Shown here: one piece after another, positions 50,267 through 59,061 of the stretch
Numbering within the stretch: position 1 is the stretch's first letter
Layout: every line of letters starts with the position of its first letter
Origin: Chloroflexota bacterium
GTDB taxonomy: Bacteria; Chloroflexota; Limnocylindria; P2-11E
Direction: 5' to 3'
Assembly: GCA_027310565.1 (NCBI GenBank)
Contig: DAIDAP010000001.1
Coordinates: forward strand, 124,001-188,000
DNA: 64,000 bases
Made by a program: the position numbers and the translations under genes
Notes under the pieces: model-generated
What the model was told of the DNA's origin: nothing
Database searches by the model: none
The model's input: only the letters and a program-made list of their open reading frames with translations

Positions 50267-51466
50267 ATGTCGAAGAAGGCCTGCGACGGCTACCGCTCGT
50301 ACTCGTACCTGCCCGGCGAGGACCGCCCGGACATCCCCCTGGCGAAGGACGTGGACCGCGTGCCGTCGTCGGCGGTGGTGCTCACGCCGGCCGACGAGGA
50401 GCGCGCCCGAGCGATCCTCGACCGCGAGCCGATCGTCTCGATGCACGACCACACCTCGATCTTCCCCGAGGACATGGGCCGCGTCCTCGAGCAGCGCCGC
50501 ACCGGGCGGGACGCGACCGGGTACGCCGGGCTCGCGCGGTCGGACACCGACGTCTTCTTCGAGAACTTCATGGACGGCACGGGGACGATCACGTCGAACA
50601 AGGGGTGGAAGTGGGACGACGTCGTCTTCGACCTCGGCATGCGCCTGTCCGACCTCGCGCACCAGTCGATGGTCTACGTCGCGTCGTCGCTCGACGACCT
50701 CGCGCGCGCGAAGCGCGAGGGCCGCATCGCGTTCGTCCCGTGGCTCGAGGCCGCGACGGCCGTCGAGAACGAGGTCGACCGCGTCGACGTCCTCTACGGC
50801 CTCGGCATCCGGGGCATGGGCATCACGTACAGCGAGGCGAACGCGCTCGGCTCGGGGCTGCGCGAGCCGAGCGACGGCGGGCTCTCGGACCTCGGTCGCG
50901 CGGTGGTGAGGCGCATGAACCGGCTCGGCATGACCATCGACATCTCGCACTGCGGCGACCGCACCGGGCTCGAGGTGATCGCGGCGAGCGAGCGGCCGAT
51001 CACGATCACGCACGCCGGCGCGCGCGGCCTCTGGGACTCGCGCCGCATGAAGACCGACGAGACGCTCGAGCGGCTGGCCGAGAAGGGTGGGGTCATCGGC
51101 ATCGAGGCGGCGCCGCACACCTCGCAGGTCGCGGGAAGGCGACACGACCTCGACGCGGTGATGGCCCACGTCGAGCACTGCGTCCGACGCATCGGCGTCG
51201 ATCACGTCGGGATCGGCCCGGACACCCTGTTCGGCGACCACGTCGGCCTGCACCACGCCTTCGCGCAGCAGCTCTCGCTCTCCGCGATCCGCGACAGCGG
51301 GCCGCCCTACACGCCGGTCCCGTACGTCGATGGGATGGAGAACCCGGGCGAGGCGATGCGCAACGCGGTGCGCTGGCTGGTGAAGCACGGGTACGGCGAC
51401 GCCGACATCGCGAAGATCGCCGGCGGCAACGCGCTGCGCGTGCTCAGGGAGACCTGGGCGCGCTAG
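50267..51466 (+). CDS. M19 (membrane dipeptidase) family protein
   Basis: 399 residues. Zinc dipeptidase TIM barrel: IVSMHDHTSIFPEDMG (first His/Asp pair), YGLGIRGMGITYSEANALGS, MTIDISHCGDRTG (His), ITITHAGARGLWDS (His) and DHVGIGPDTLFGDH (Asp). The group cleaves dipeptides and related amides, some acting on D-amino acids. No signal peptide. It is backbone sequence, next to the island's right edge. Confidence 0.85.
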   Translation: MSKKACDGYRSYSYLPGEDRPDIPLAKDVDRVPSSAVVLTPADEERARAILDREPIVSMHDHTSIFPEDMGRVLEQRRTGRDATGYAGLARSDTDVFFENFMDGTGTITSNKGWKWDDVVFDLGMRLSDLAHQSMVYVASSLDDLARAKREGRIAFVPWLEAATAVENEVDRVDVLYGLGIRGMGITYSEANALGSGLREPSDGGLSDLGRAVVRRMNRLGMTIDISHCGDRTGLEVIAASERPITITHAGARGLWDSRRMKTDETLERLAEKGGVIGIEAAPHTSQVAGRRHDLDAVMAHVEHCVRRIGVDHVGIGPDTLFGDHVGLHHAFAQQLSLSAIRDSGPPYTPVPYVDGMENPGEAMRNAVRWLVKHGYGDADIAKIAGGNALRVLRETWAR

Positions 51467-51479
51467 CTTTGGGAAGGGT

Positions 51480-52223
51480 CTACTCGAGGTAGCGCTCGAA
51501 GCTGATCCAGCGCAGGGCGACGAAGACGGCGAGCCCGGCGAGCGCGAGCAGGACGAGCGCGAGGACGTACGTCCGCCCCGGACCGCTCACCGCGGTGAGC
51601 GTCGCGACCGTGAGCAGGAGCGCGGGCACGACGAACAGCCCGGTCAGGTTGTTCGCGGTCCGGAAGTCGCGGGCCAGCAGCGTGAGCAGGAGCGAGATCG
51701 CGGTGGAGCAGGCGACCGCGGCGAGGAACACCGTGACGAGCGCGGGCACGGCCGCGGGCCCGGCGATGCCCAGCACGAGGGCCAGCGTGAGCACGATCGC
51801 CACGTACGGCACGCCGATGAGGAAGGTCACCGCGAGGACCGCGAGCAGCTTCGCCGCGAGGATCTCGGCGACGGTCACCGGGAGCGAGACCAGCAGCTCG
51901 AGCGAGCGGCGCTCGCGCTCCGCGACGACGGCGTAGGTGGTCATGAGCGAGGGGAGCAGCAGGCCGCCCAGGACGAGCAGGAGCGGGAAGACGAGCTGCA
52001 CCAGCAGCTCGCCGGGATCGGCCACCGCCAATCCCGGGAGCGGCGCGCCACGCAGCTGTTCCAGCCCGCGCTCGCCGCCGAGCGCGAGCGAGGCCATGAG
52101 CTGCACCGGCAGGAACACCAGGATGAAGAACGGGAGGATCGCCGCGGTGAGCATCGCCATGCGGTTGCGGCCGATCTGACGCGTCTCCTTCCAGACCAGG
52201 TCGCCCAGCACCCGCGCCCTCAT
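51480..52223 (-). CDS. ABC-2 type transporter permease
   Basis: 247 residues from ATG 52223 (the frame extends upstream without support). Six spans: an N-terminal VWKETRQIGRNRMAMLTAAI segment, a long extracytoplasmic loop (LRGAPLPGLAVADPGELL), and a hydrophobic half with AERERRSLELLVSLPVTVAE, typical of ABC-2/CcmB-like exporters. It overlaps the ATPase stop as ATGA, so the two form one exporter. Confidence 0.85.
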   Translation of the reverse strand: MRARVLGDLVWKETRQIGRNRMAMLTAAILPFFILVFLPVQLMASLALGGERGLEQLRGAPLPGLAVADPGELLVQLVFPLLLVLGGLLLPSLMTTYAVVAERERRSLELLVSLPVTVAEILAAKLLAVLAVTFLIGVPYVAIVLTLALVLGIAGPAAVPALVTVFLAAVACSTAISLLLTLLARDFRTANNLTGLFVVPALLLTVATLTAVSGPGRTYVLALVLLALAGLAVFVALRWISFERYLE

Positions 52224-53119
52224 CGGCGGACCGCCTCGAGGAACAGCTCCTCGAGCGTCGCCGCGAGCGGCGTGCACTCGTAGACGTCGACGCCGTCCGC
52301 GAGCAGCGCGCGGAGCAGCGCCGGCGCCTGGGCGCGGGCGTCGACCGCCGCCACGACCGCGCCGTCCTCGATCGCCGCCGCCACGCCGTGCGCGCGCACG
52401 CGCTCGGCGAGGGCGGCCGGATCCTGGCGCGCGACGAGACGGGTGCGCGGCCGCTCACGCTCGCGCAGCGTCGCCAGCGGCTCGTGCAGGAGGACCACGC
52501 CGTCGCGCAGGATGATCACGTCGTCGCAGAGCGCCTCCGCCTCGGCGAGGTTGTGCGTGCACAGGAGCGTCGTCCGGCCGGCCATGGCCGCGCGCAGCGT
52601 CTCGTGGATGTCGCGCGCCGCGACCGGGTCGAGGCCGACGGTGGGCTCGTCGAGCAGCAGCACGTCGGGCTCGGAGAGGAGCGCGGCGGCGACGAGGACC
52701 CGCCGCTGGAACCCGCCGGAGAGCTGGGCCAGGCGCTTGTCGCGGTGCTCGTCCAGGCCGAAGCGCTCGAGCGTCTCGCGCACGTCGCCGCGGCCGTAGA
52801 GGCGGCGCGCCAGCTCGAGGTACTCCCAGGCCGTGAGGTCCGCGTACATGCCGGCCTGCTGCGGCACGATGCCGCAGCGCCGCCGCGCGTCCGCGTAGCC
52901 CGCGGCGTTGACCTCGCGGCCGAGCAGCGCGACCCAGCCCGTGGTCGGCGCGAGGGCGCCCTCGAGGAGGCGGATGGAGGTCGTCTTGCCCGACCCGTTC
53001 GGGCCGAGCAGGCAGGTGCGCGCGCCGACCGGGATCGACCAGCTCACCTCGCGGAGCGCGAGCGTGCCGTTCCGGTAGCGCTTGCTCGCCCCGTCGAACG
53101 CCATCGCCCGCTCGGCCAT
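52220..53119 (-). CDS. ABC-2 type transporter ATPase
   Basis: 299 residues. Walker A LLGPNGSGKTTSIRLLEG, Q-loop GIVPQQAGMYADL, signature AQLSGGFQRRV, Walker B DVLLLDEPTVGLDPVA, and switch His CTHNLAEAEAL. A 70-residue C-terminal domain follows. Pairs with the permease at 51480. The substrate is unknown: drugs, lipids or polysaccharides are usual for the family. A 25-bp tandem repeat lies just before its start. Confidence 0.92.
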   Translation of the reverse strand: MAERAMAFDGASKRYRNGTLALREVSWSIPVGARTCLLGPNGSGKTTSIRLLEGALAPTTGWVALLGREVNAAGYADARRRCGIVPQQAGMYADLTAWEYLELARRLYGRGDVRETLERFGLDEHRDKRLAQLSGGFQRRVLVAAALLSEPDVLLLDEPTVGLDPVAARDIHETLRAAMAGRTTLLCTHNLAEAEALCDDVIILRDGVVLLHEPLATLRERERPRTRLVARQDPAALAERVRAHGVAAAIEDGAVVAAVDARAQAPALLRALLADGVDVYECTPLAATLEELFLEAVRR

Positions 53120-53120
53120 G

Positions 53121-53170
53121 GCGACGACGATATCCCGCGGCCGGCGCGACGACGATATCCCGCGGCCGGC
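53121..53170. repeat. Tandem 25-bp repeat
   Basis: The same 25 bases occur twice without spacing (53121-53145, 53146-53170); the unit contains CGATATCCCGCGGCC. It lies between the kinase end and the ATPase start, directly in front of the latter. It may be a duplicated regulator site or replication slippage. Confidence 0.8.
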
Positions 53171-53183
53171 GCGCGAGACGCGT

Positions 53184-54512
53184 CTACGGGCGGCCGAACG
53201 AGAGCCGGAAGCGCGCCCCGCCGCCCTCGGGCCGCTCGAAGCGGACCTGACCGCCGTGCGCCTCGGCGACGTCCTTCACGATCGCGAGCCCGAGCCCGGA
53301 GCCGGGGAGCTGGCGGGCGCTGGCGGCGCGCCAGAAGCGGTCGAACAAGCGAGGCTCGTCCTCCGCGGCGACCCCCGGTCCGTGATCGCGGACGCTCACC
53401 TCGCCGCTGCCCACCGTCACCTCGACCAGGCCGCCGGGCGCGCTCCACTTGCCCGCGTTGTCGAGGAGGTTCGTGACCGCGCGCGCGATCCGCGAGCGCA
53501 CGCCGCGCACGACGCTCGGCGCGCCGTCCACGCGGAAGCTCACGTGCGGGTAGCGCATGCGCATCTCGTCGAGCGCCGCGTTCACGACCTCGTCGAGACG
53601 GACCTCTTCCACGACCAGCGGCGCCTCGCTGTCGCGCGCGAGGTCGATGAGGTCCGCGACGAGCGTGGAGAGCCGCTCGATCTGGCCGACGAGCTCGTGG
53701 AGGACCTGCGCGCGCTCGGCGGGGTCCGTCGGCTGGCCGCGCTCGAGCAGCTCGAGGTTCGTGCGCAGGCTGGTGAGCGGCGTGCGCAGCTCGTGCGACG
53801 CGTCGGCGACGAGCTGCCGCTGCGACCGGAGCGAGGTCTCGAGCTCCGCGAGCATGACGTTGAAGCTCGTCGCGAGGCGGCCGAGCTCGTCGGGCGACCC
53901 CGTCGCGACGCGGCGCGAGAGGTCGCGGGTCCGGGCGACCTCCTCGACGATGCCGGTGAGGCGCCGCACCGGCCGCAGCGTCGCGCCCGCGATGACCGTC
54001 CCGAGCGCGGCCGCGAGCAGCACGCCGCCGATCGCGACGAGCGCGAGCCGCGCGCGCGTCTGGCCGAGGACGGCGTCGATCTCGTCGAGCGGGCGCCACA
54101 GCTCGATCGCGGTCCCGCGCGTGAGCGGCGCGACGTACACCCGCACGTGGTAGCCCTCGAGGGTGGCCTCGAAGAAGTACGCGGCCTGCGTCCCGTTCGC
54201 CACGCCGATCGCCTCCGGCGTGACGAGCTCGGTCACGGGGTCGGTCTCGAACCGCCCGACGGTCCCGGTGTTCGCGTTGATGACCTGCGCCGCGACGTCG
54301 GACCGCCCCGAGAGGCTCCCCGGCCGGAAGCCCGGGATGCCGCCGGCGCCCTGCCGGTCGCCGCGGGAGACCTGCGCGGCGTCGACGAGCGTCTGGTCGA
54401 ACTGGGCGAGGATCTGCGTCTGGAGCACGAAGTACATGAGGACCGTGGCGGCGACGACCGCGACGGCGACCGCGGCCGCGGTGAGCAGCGTGACGCGCGT
54501 CCGGAAGGTCAT
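53184..54512 (-). CDS. Sensor histidine kinase (MprB/BaeS type)
   Basis: 442 residues from ATG 54512. Span 1 (LLTAAAVAVAVVAATVLMYF), a 110-residue extracellular sensor, span 2 (VAIGGVLLAAALGTVIAGA), HAMP ending RRVATGSPDELGRLATSFNV, phospho-acceptor His in LVADASHELRTPLTSLRTNL, N-box AVTNLLDNAGKWSAP, and G-boxes VRDHGPGVAAEDE and GSGLGLAIVKDVAEAHGG. ATGA overlap with the response regulator. Overall layout resembles MprB. Confidence 0.9.
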   Translation of the reverse strand: MTFRTRVTLLTAAAVAVAVVAATVLMYFVLQTQILAQFDQTLVDAAQVSRGDRQGAGGIPGFRPGSLSGRSDVAAQVINANTGTVGRFETDPVTELVTPEAIGVANGTQAAYFFEATLEGYHVRVYVAPLTRGTAIELWRPLDEIDAVLGQTRARLALVAIGGVLLAAALGTVIAGATLRPVRRLTGIVEEVARTRDLSRRVATGSPDELGRLATSFNVMLAELETSLRSQRQLVADASHELRTPLTSLRTNLELLERGQPTDPAERAQVLHELVGQIERLSTLVADLIDLARDSEAPLVVEEVRLDEVVNAALDEMRMRYPHVSFRVDGAPSVVRGVRSRIARAVTNLLDNAGKWSAPGGLVEVTVGSGEVSVRDHGPGVAAEDEPRLFDRFWRAASARQLPGSGLGLAIVKDVAEAHGGQVRFERPEGGGARFRLSFGRP

Positions 54513-55189
54513 GGGGCGTCCCGCAGCACGTAGCCGACCCCGCGGACGGTGTGGATGAGCCGCTTCTCGCTCTCCGCCTCGAGCTTGCGGCGCAGGTAGC
54601 CGACGTAGACGTCGAGCGAGTTCGAGTCGGGCCCGAAGTCGTAGCCCCACACCTTCTCGAAGATGACGTCGCGGCTGAGCACCCGCCGCGCGTTCGCCAG
54701 CAGCAGCTCGAGGAGCTGGAACTCGGTCCGCGTGAGCGCGATCTGCCGGTCGCCGCGCCGCGCGGTCATCGCGTCGCGGTCGAGCTCGAGGTCCTCGAAG
54801 CGCAGCGTCCCGCGCGTCTGGACGCCGGCGGCGGAGCGGCGTCCGAGCGCGCGCAGCCGCGCGAGCAGCTCGTCGAGCGCGAACGGCTTCACCAGGTAGT
54901 CGTCGGCGCCCGCGTCCAGGCCCTCCACGCGGTCGGCGACCGCGGCGCGCGCGGTCAGCATGAGCACCGGGACGCGGTCGCCCGCGGCGCGCAGCCGGCG
55001 GCAGACCTCGAGGCCGTCGAGGACCGGAAGACCGAGGTCGAGGACGATCGCGTCGAAGGGGGTGGCCGTCGCCGCCGCGAGGCCCCGGTCGCCGCTTGCC
55101 GCGATGTCCACCGTGTGGCCGGCGCCGCGCAGCGCGCGCTCGACCGCGCCCCGCACCGCGGGATCGTCCTCCACCAGGAGGACGTGCAC
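54509..55189 (-). CDS. OmpR-family response regulator (MprA-like)
   Basis: 226 residues. Receiver domain with acidic pocket LLVEDDPAVRG, phospho-Asp in DAIVLDLGLPVLDG, Thr in LMLTARAAV and Lys in YLVKPFALDELL; C-terminal winged helix with LTRTEFQLLELLLANARRVL and SLDVYVGYLRRKLEAE. It heads the operon with its kinase. An inverted repeat at 55219-55257 in the divergent gap to the secreted repeat protein is a likely target. Confidence 0.9.
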   Translation of the reverse strand: MHVLLVEDDPAVRGAVERALRGAGHTVDIAASGDRGLAAATATPFDAIVLDLGLPVLDGLEVCRRLRAAGDRVPVLMLTARAAVADRVEGLDAGADDYLVKPFALDELLARLRALGRRSAAGVQTRGTLRFEDLELDRDAMTARRGDRQIALTRTEFQLLELLLANARRVLSRDVIFEKVWGYDFGPDSNSLDVYVGYLRRKLEAESEKRLIHTVRGVGYVLRDAP

Positions 55190-55218
55190 GTCCTGAGTCT
55201 AGGGACGGGGGATAAGGA

Positions 55219-55257
55219 GCCGCTAAGGAACGGCGCCCGGCCGCGGTTCTTAGCGGC
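55219..55257. promoter_or_regulatory. Inverted repeat between the response regulator and the secreted protein
   Basis: GCCGCTAAGGAAC (55219-55231) and GTTCTTAGCGGC (55246-55257) are inverted copies with one base missing, separated by 14 bases. It lies in the divergent gap (138 bases) between the response regulator and the gene at 55328 and is a plausible shared operator, or an RNA hairpin. Confidence 0.45.
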
Positions 55258-55327
55258 GCCTCATGTACGGCCGGCGCGGGTGTGGTGTCGTTGGTGCCGC
55301 GGACGACTCCGCGAAAGGAACGTCAAG

Positions 55328-56047
55328 ATGAAGCATCTCGACAAGGCACTCATCGGCGCGGGCGCCGCGCTCCTGCTCTCGGGCGGGGTGGCCGCCGCCG
55401 CGTTCGCTCCCCGCGACGCCGGCGCGAACATCGTCAGCGCGCTCCCGGGCGGCGTCACCCTCCTCGTGGACCGCGGCCCGTTCGGAGGCGCGAGCTTCCT
55501 GAGCGTGGCGGCGACCTACATCGGCATCAGCGAGGCCGATCTGCGCACGCAGCTCCAGAGCGGCAAGACCCTCGCCGACGTGGCCGTCGCCAACGGCAAG
55601 ACGCGCGACGGCCTCATCGCCGCGCTCACGCAGGCCGCGACGACGCAGATCACCACGCTCGTCGACACGAAGAACCCGTTCCCGAAGGGCGGCCCGGGCG
55701 GCTTCGGCCGCGGCGACCACTTCGGCATCGGCATGGACGAGACGGCGGTGACGACCTACCTCGGCATCGGCGAGGCCGACCTGAGCACGCAGCTCCAGAG
55801 CGGGAAGACGCTCGGCCAGATCGCCGACGCGACGGCCGGCAAGAGCCGTGACGGCCTCATCCAGGCGATCGTGGCCGCCGAGACCGCGAAGATCGACGCG
55901 GCGCAGACCGCCGGCAGGATCACCGCGGACCAGGCGACGACGCTCAAGACGAATCTCACGCAGCGCGTGACCACCTTCGTCGACGCGACGCGTCCGACGA
56001 AGGGATCGATGGACCTCGGCTTCGAGCACGGGCCGCGAGGCCGCTGA
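55328..56047 (+). CDS. Secreted protein with two internal repeats
   Basis: 239 residues, signal peptide (KALIGAGAALLLSGGVAAAA). Two copies of an about 45-residue unit: YIGISEADLRTQLQSGKTLA with NGKTRDGLIAALTQA, and YLGIGEADLSTQLQSGKTLG with GKSRDGLIQAIVAA, each predicted helical. A glycine-rich linker separates them. Helix-repeat proteins of this kind are seen in Actinobacteria and Chloroflexota without known function. Divergent from the two-component operon and therefore a likely target of it. RBS AAAGGAA. Confidence 0.75.
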   Translation: MKHLDKALIGAGAALLLSGGVAAAAFAPRDAGANIVSALPGGVTLLVDRGPFGGASFLSVAATYIGISEADLRTQLQSGKTLADVAVANGKTRDGLIAALTQAATTQITTLVDTKNPFPKGGPGGFGRGDHFGIGMDETAVTTYLGIGEADLSTQLQSGKTLGQIADATAGKSRDGLIQAIVAAETAKIDAAQTAGRITADQATTLKTNLTQRVTTFVDATRPTKGSMDLGFEHGPRGR

Positions 56048-56080
56048 CACCGCACGCCTCCTCCCTCCACCCTCTCGCGC

Positions 56081-56113
56081 GAACATCCCGCCGGCTTCCC
56101 CGGCGGGATGTTC
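56081..56113 (+). terminator. Terminator of the secreted repeat protein gene
   Basis: GAACATCCCGCCGG (56081-56094) and CCGGCGGGATGTTC (56100-56113) form a perfect 14-bp stem with a 5-base loop, followed by TCATCTT, 34 bases past the stop codon. Confidence 0.85.
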
Positions 56114-56124
56114 TCATCTTGCTC

Positions 56125-56171
56125 GTCGCGCTCGCCTCGGCCCGCCTGCGGCGGCCTGCGGCTCGCCGCGC
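56125..56171. repeat. 47-bp direct repeat, copy 1
   Basis: Identical to 56234-56280. Located in the 180-base gap after the terminator, very GC-rich with no gene. The start-to-start distance is 109 bases. Confidence 0.8.
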
Positions 56172-56233
56172 CGCTGCGCTCGGGCGGACTCGCTCGTCGC
56201 GCGTGAAGCGCTCCTCGCTCGGGCTCCTGCTGT

Positions 56234-56280
56234 GTCGCGCTCGCCTCGGCCCGCCTGCGGCGGCCTGCGGCTCGCCGCGC
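56234..56280. repeat. 47-bp direct repeat, copy 2
   Basis: Identical to 56125-56171. It lies just past the end of the tag gene on the opposite strand. Origin unclear: perhaps a mobile small repeat or slippage. Confidence 0.8.
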
Positions 56281-56291
56281 TCGTCGCGCCG

Positions 56292-56798
56292 CTACGCCCG
56301 ACGGGCGGCGCGCCTCCGGCGGAAGCAGTCCCGCTCGTGGTGGTCGAGGATGCCTGTCGCCTCCATGAACGCTTCGACGATCGTCGGGCCGACGAAGCGG
56401 AAGCCGCGGCGGCGCAGGTCCTTCGACAGCGGGACGGGATCGCGGAAGCGCCACACGTAGGCGTCGAAGGAGCCGTGCTCCGCGCGGACCGCGAGGAACG
56501 CGCGCGCGTTCGCGATCGCGGCCTCGATCTTGGCGCGGTTGCGGACGATCCCCGCGTCGCGCAGCAGGCGCGCGACGTCGCGGGCGCCGTAGGCCGCGAC
56601 GCGCCGCGGCGAGAAGCGGTCGAAGGCGCGGCGGTAAGCGGGACGCTTGCGCAGGATCGTCTCCCACGACAGCCCGGCCTGCGCGCCCTCGAGCACGAGG
56701 AATTCGAAGAGGCGCCGGTCGTCGTGCAGCGGCGCGCCCCACTCGCGGTCGTGGTACGAGCGCAGGGGCTCGCGCGCCGCCCAGGCGCAGCGCCTCAC
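56292..56798 (-). CDS. tag: DNA-3-methyladenine glycosylase I
   Basis: 168 residues from GTG 56798, whose GTGA overlaps the HAD stop. Base-excision repair enzyme that removes 3-methyladenine. Diagnostic residues: zinc-site Cys in RRCAWA, YHDREWGAPLHDD, FLVLEGAQAGLSWETILRKR, FRFVGPTIVEAFMEATG, and closing zinc His/Cys in DHHERDC. It is slightly shorter than E. coli Tag (187 residues). Confidence 0.9.
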   Translation of the reverse strand: MRRCAWAAREPLRSYHDREWGAPLHDDRRLFEFLVLEGAQAGLSWETILRKRPAYRRAFDRFSPRRVAAYGARDVARLLRDAGIVRNRAKIEAAIANARAFLAVRAEHGSFDAYVWRFRDPVPLSKDLRRRGFRFVGPTIVEAFMEATGILDHHERDCFRRRRAARRA

Positions 56799-57535
56799 CC
56801 CCCGCCCCACGATCGCAGCAGCGGCGGGAGCTCGGACACGCGGTCGACGACGGCGTCGGGCACGACCGCCGAGCCGGGGAAGCCCGAGTCGTTGCGGCGC
56901 CAGACCGCGCGCATGCCGACCGCCTTCGCGCCCGAGACGTCGTCGATCTGACGGTCTCCGATCATCACGCAGGCGGACGGCGCGACGTCGAGCCGCGCCG
57001 CGACCTCGGTGAACACGCTCGGGTGCGGCTTGCTGCGCGGCAGGTCCGAGGTGTAGACGACCTCGTCGAGCAGCGCGCCGAGCCCGTGGTCGGCGAGGTC
57101 GGCGTTGTGCCACTCGGCGGCCCACCAGGTGTTCGAGAGGAGCCCGAGGCGATACCCGCGGTCCCGCAGCATGACGAGCGTGTCGCGGGCGTCGGGGTAG
57201 ACCGCGCACCAGCCCGCCACCGCGCGCGCGTAGCCGTCCATCGCGGCGATGAGCAGGTGATCCGCCACCGCGAGGCCGAGCCTGCGGAAGCCGTCGGAGA
57301 CGAGGCCGGTGGGCGGACCGCTCCAGTGCTCCCGATCGACGCGCGCCCAGTGCGCCCGCTCGGCCTCGCGCATGGCCGCGACGAAGGCGTCGCGATCCGG
57401 GAGCTCGTCGTCGCGCGTCACGTCGCGGAGGGTCTCGTACGCCGCCGCCCACTTCGCCGGCGCCGCATCCTCCCAGTCGGCCCAGTGCACGAGGGTCCCG
57501 CCGAGGTCGAAGACGACGGCGCGCGGCGCGGTCAC
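56795..57535 (-). CDS. HAD-superfamily phosphatase
   Basis: 246 residues. Nucleophile Asp in AVVFDLGGTLVHW (the second acid is replaced by Gly, as in several HAD hydrolases), motif II GLLSNTWW, motif III Lys in LPRSKPHP and motif IV IGDRQIDDVSGAKAVG. Cap domain between residues 20 and 110. Substrate unknown. It overlaps hutH and tag by 4 bases, so the genes form one operon. Confidence 0.88.
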   Translation of the reverse strand: MTAPRAVVFDLGGTLVHWADWEDAAPAKWAAAYETLRDVTRDDELPDRDAFVAAMREAERAHWARVDREHWSGPPTGLVSDGFRRLGLAVADHLLIAAMDGYARAVAGWCAVYPDARDTLVMLRDRGYRLGLLSNTWWAAEWHNADLADHGLGALLDEVVYTSDLPRSKPHPSVFTEVAARLDVAPSACVMIGDRQIDDVSGAKAVGMRAVWRRNDSGFPGSAVVPDAVVDRVSELPPLLRSWGGG

Positions 57536-59061
57536 GCGAGCACGGGGACGCGCACGCGGACCGCGGCGAGGAGCAGCCCGCGGCCGATGAGGTCGGCGAG
57601 CGCGGCGACGTCGGGGGCGAGGACCCGGTCGGAGCCGAGGGTCGCGACGCGCTCGCGCACGACACGGCGCGCCTCCTCGACGCCGGCCGCGGTCTCGGCG
57701 CGCAGGAGGTCGAGGCCCTGGGCGGCGCAGAGCGCCTCGATCGCGAGCACGCTCGTCGTGTTCGCCACGACGGCGGCGAGCTTGTGCGCCGCGTGCGTGC
57801 CCATGCTCACGTGGTCCTCCATCCCCGCGGACGTCGGCAGCGACTCGACCGAGGCGGGGAACGAGCGCATCCGGTTCTCGGCGACGAGCGCGGCGGCGGT
57901 GTACTGCGCGACCATCAGTCCGCTGTTCGTGCCCGCCTCGGCGGTGAGGAACGGCGGCAGGCCGCTGGTGTGGCCGTTGGTGAGACGATCGACGCGCGCC
58001 TCGCTGATGTCGGCGAGCTCCGCGACCGCGATGGTCGCGGTGTCGAGCGCGATGGCGACCGGCTGTCCGTGGAAGTTGCCGCCGCTCACGACGCGCCGGT
58101 CCTCCGCGAACACGAGCGGGTTGTCGGTCACCGCGTTGATCTCGACCTCGAGCACGCGGCGCACGTAGGCGAGCGCGTCGCGGGATGCGCCGTGGACCTG
58201 CGGCATGCAGCGGATCGAGTAGGGGTCCTGCACGCGCGGGTCACCGACGCGGTGCGACGCGACGTTCGGGCTGCCGGCCATGAGCGTCCGCAGGTTGGCC
58301 GCGACGGTGACCTGGCCGGGATGCGGCCGCGCGGCGTGGAGGGCCTCGTCCCACGCGGCGTCCGTCGCGCGCAGGGCCTCGGCGGACATCGCGCCGACGA
58401 TGTCGGCGGTCGCGGCGAGCTGCTCCGCGTCGTGCAGCGCGAGGCAGCCGATCGCGGTCATGACCTGGGTGCCGTTGATGAGCGCGACGCCCTCCTTGGG
58501 ACCGAGCTCGAGCGCGGCGATCCCGCGACGCTTGAGCGCCTCCGCGCCGGGCAGGCGCGCGCCGTCGACGAACGCCTCGCCCTCGCCGATCAGCACCAGC
58601 GCGGCGTGCGCCAGCGGCGCGAGGTCGCCCGACGCGCCGACGCTCCCGTGCATCGGGATCACCGGGTGCACGTGCTCGTTCAGCAGATCGAGCAGGCGGT
58701 GGAGGGTGTCCACCCGGACGCCGGAGCGTCCCGACGCGAGGGTGTTCGCGCGCAGCAGCAGGATCGCGCGCACGGCGTCCCGCGGCAGCGGCTCGCCCAC
58801 GCCGACGGCGTGGCTGCGCAGGAGGTTCCGCTGCAGCGCGCGGAGGTCCGCCTGCGGCACGCGCACCGTGGCGAGGTCGCCGAACCCGGTGTTCACGCCG
58901 TACACCGGGACGTCGCCCGCGGCGAGCTCCGCGACGACCTTCGCCGCCTCCGCGACCCGGCGCTCGGCGGCGCGGTCCAGCGCGACGGCCACGTCGCCGC
59001 GGGCGACGGCGACGACGTCGGCCACGGAGAGGTCGTGCCCGGTGAGCCGGAGGGTGGTCAT
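57532..59061 (-). CDS. hutH: Histidine ammonia-lyase
   Basis: 509 residues from ATG 59061. First step of histidine degradation. The self-made MIO cofactor triad Ala-Ser-Gly is in SVGASGDLAPLAHAAL; VYGVNTGFGDLATV, NLLRSHAVGVGEPLPR, GPKEGVALINGTQ and YSIRCMPQVHGASRD follow, with EDHVSMGTHAAHKL near the end. hutU lies at 27.7-29.3 kb, and no hutI or hutG is seen. Overlaps the carbonic-anhydrase-like gene as ATGA. Confidence 0.95.
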   Translation of the reverse strand: MTTLRLTGHDLSVADVVAVARGDVAVALDRAAERRVAEAAKVVAELAAGDVPVYGVNTGFGDLATVRVPQADLRALQRNLLRSHAVGVGEPLPRDAVRAILLLRANTLASGRSGVRVDTLHRLLDLLNEHVHPVIPMHGSVGASGDLAPLAHAALVLIGEGEAFVDGARLPGAEALKRRGIAALELGPKEGVALINGTQVMTAIGCLALHDAEQLAATADIVGAMSAEALRATDAAWDEALHAARPHPGQVTVAANLRTLMAGSPNVASHRVGDPRVQDPYSIRCMPQVHGASRDALAYVRRVLEVEINAVTDNPLVFAEDRRVVSGGNFHGQPVAIALDTATIAVAELADISEARVDRLTNGHTSGLPPFLTAEAGTNSGLMVAQYTAAALVAENRMRSFPASVESLPTSAGMEDHVSMGTHAAHKLAAVVANTTSVLAIEALCAAQGLDLLRAETAAGVEEARRVVRERVATLGSDRVLAPDVAALADLIGRGLLLAAVRVRVPVLA

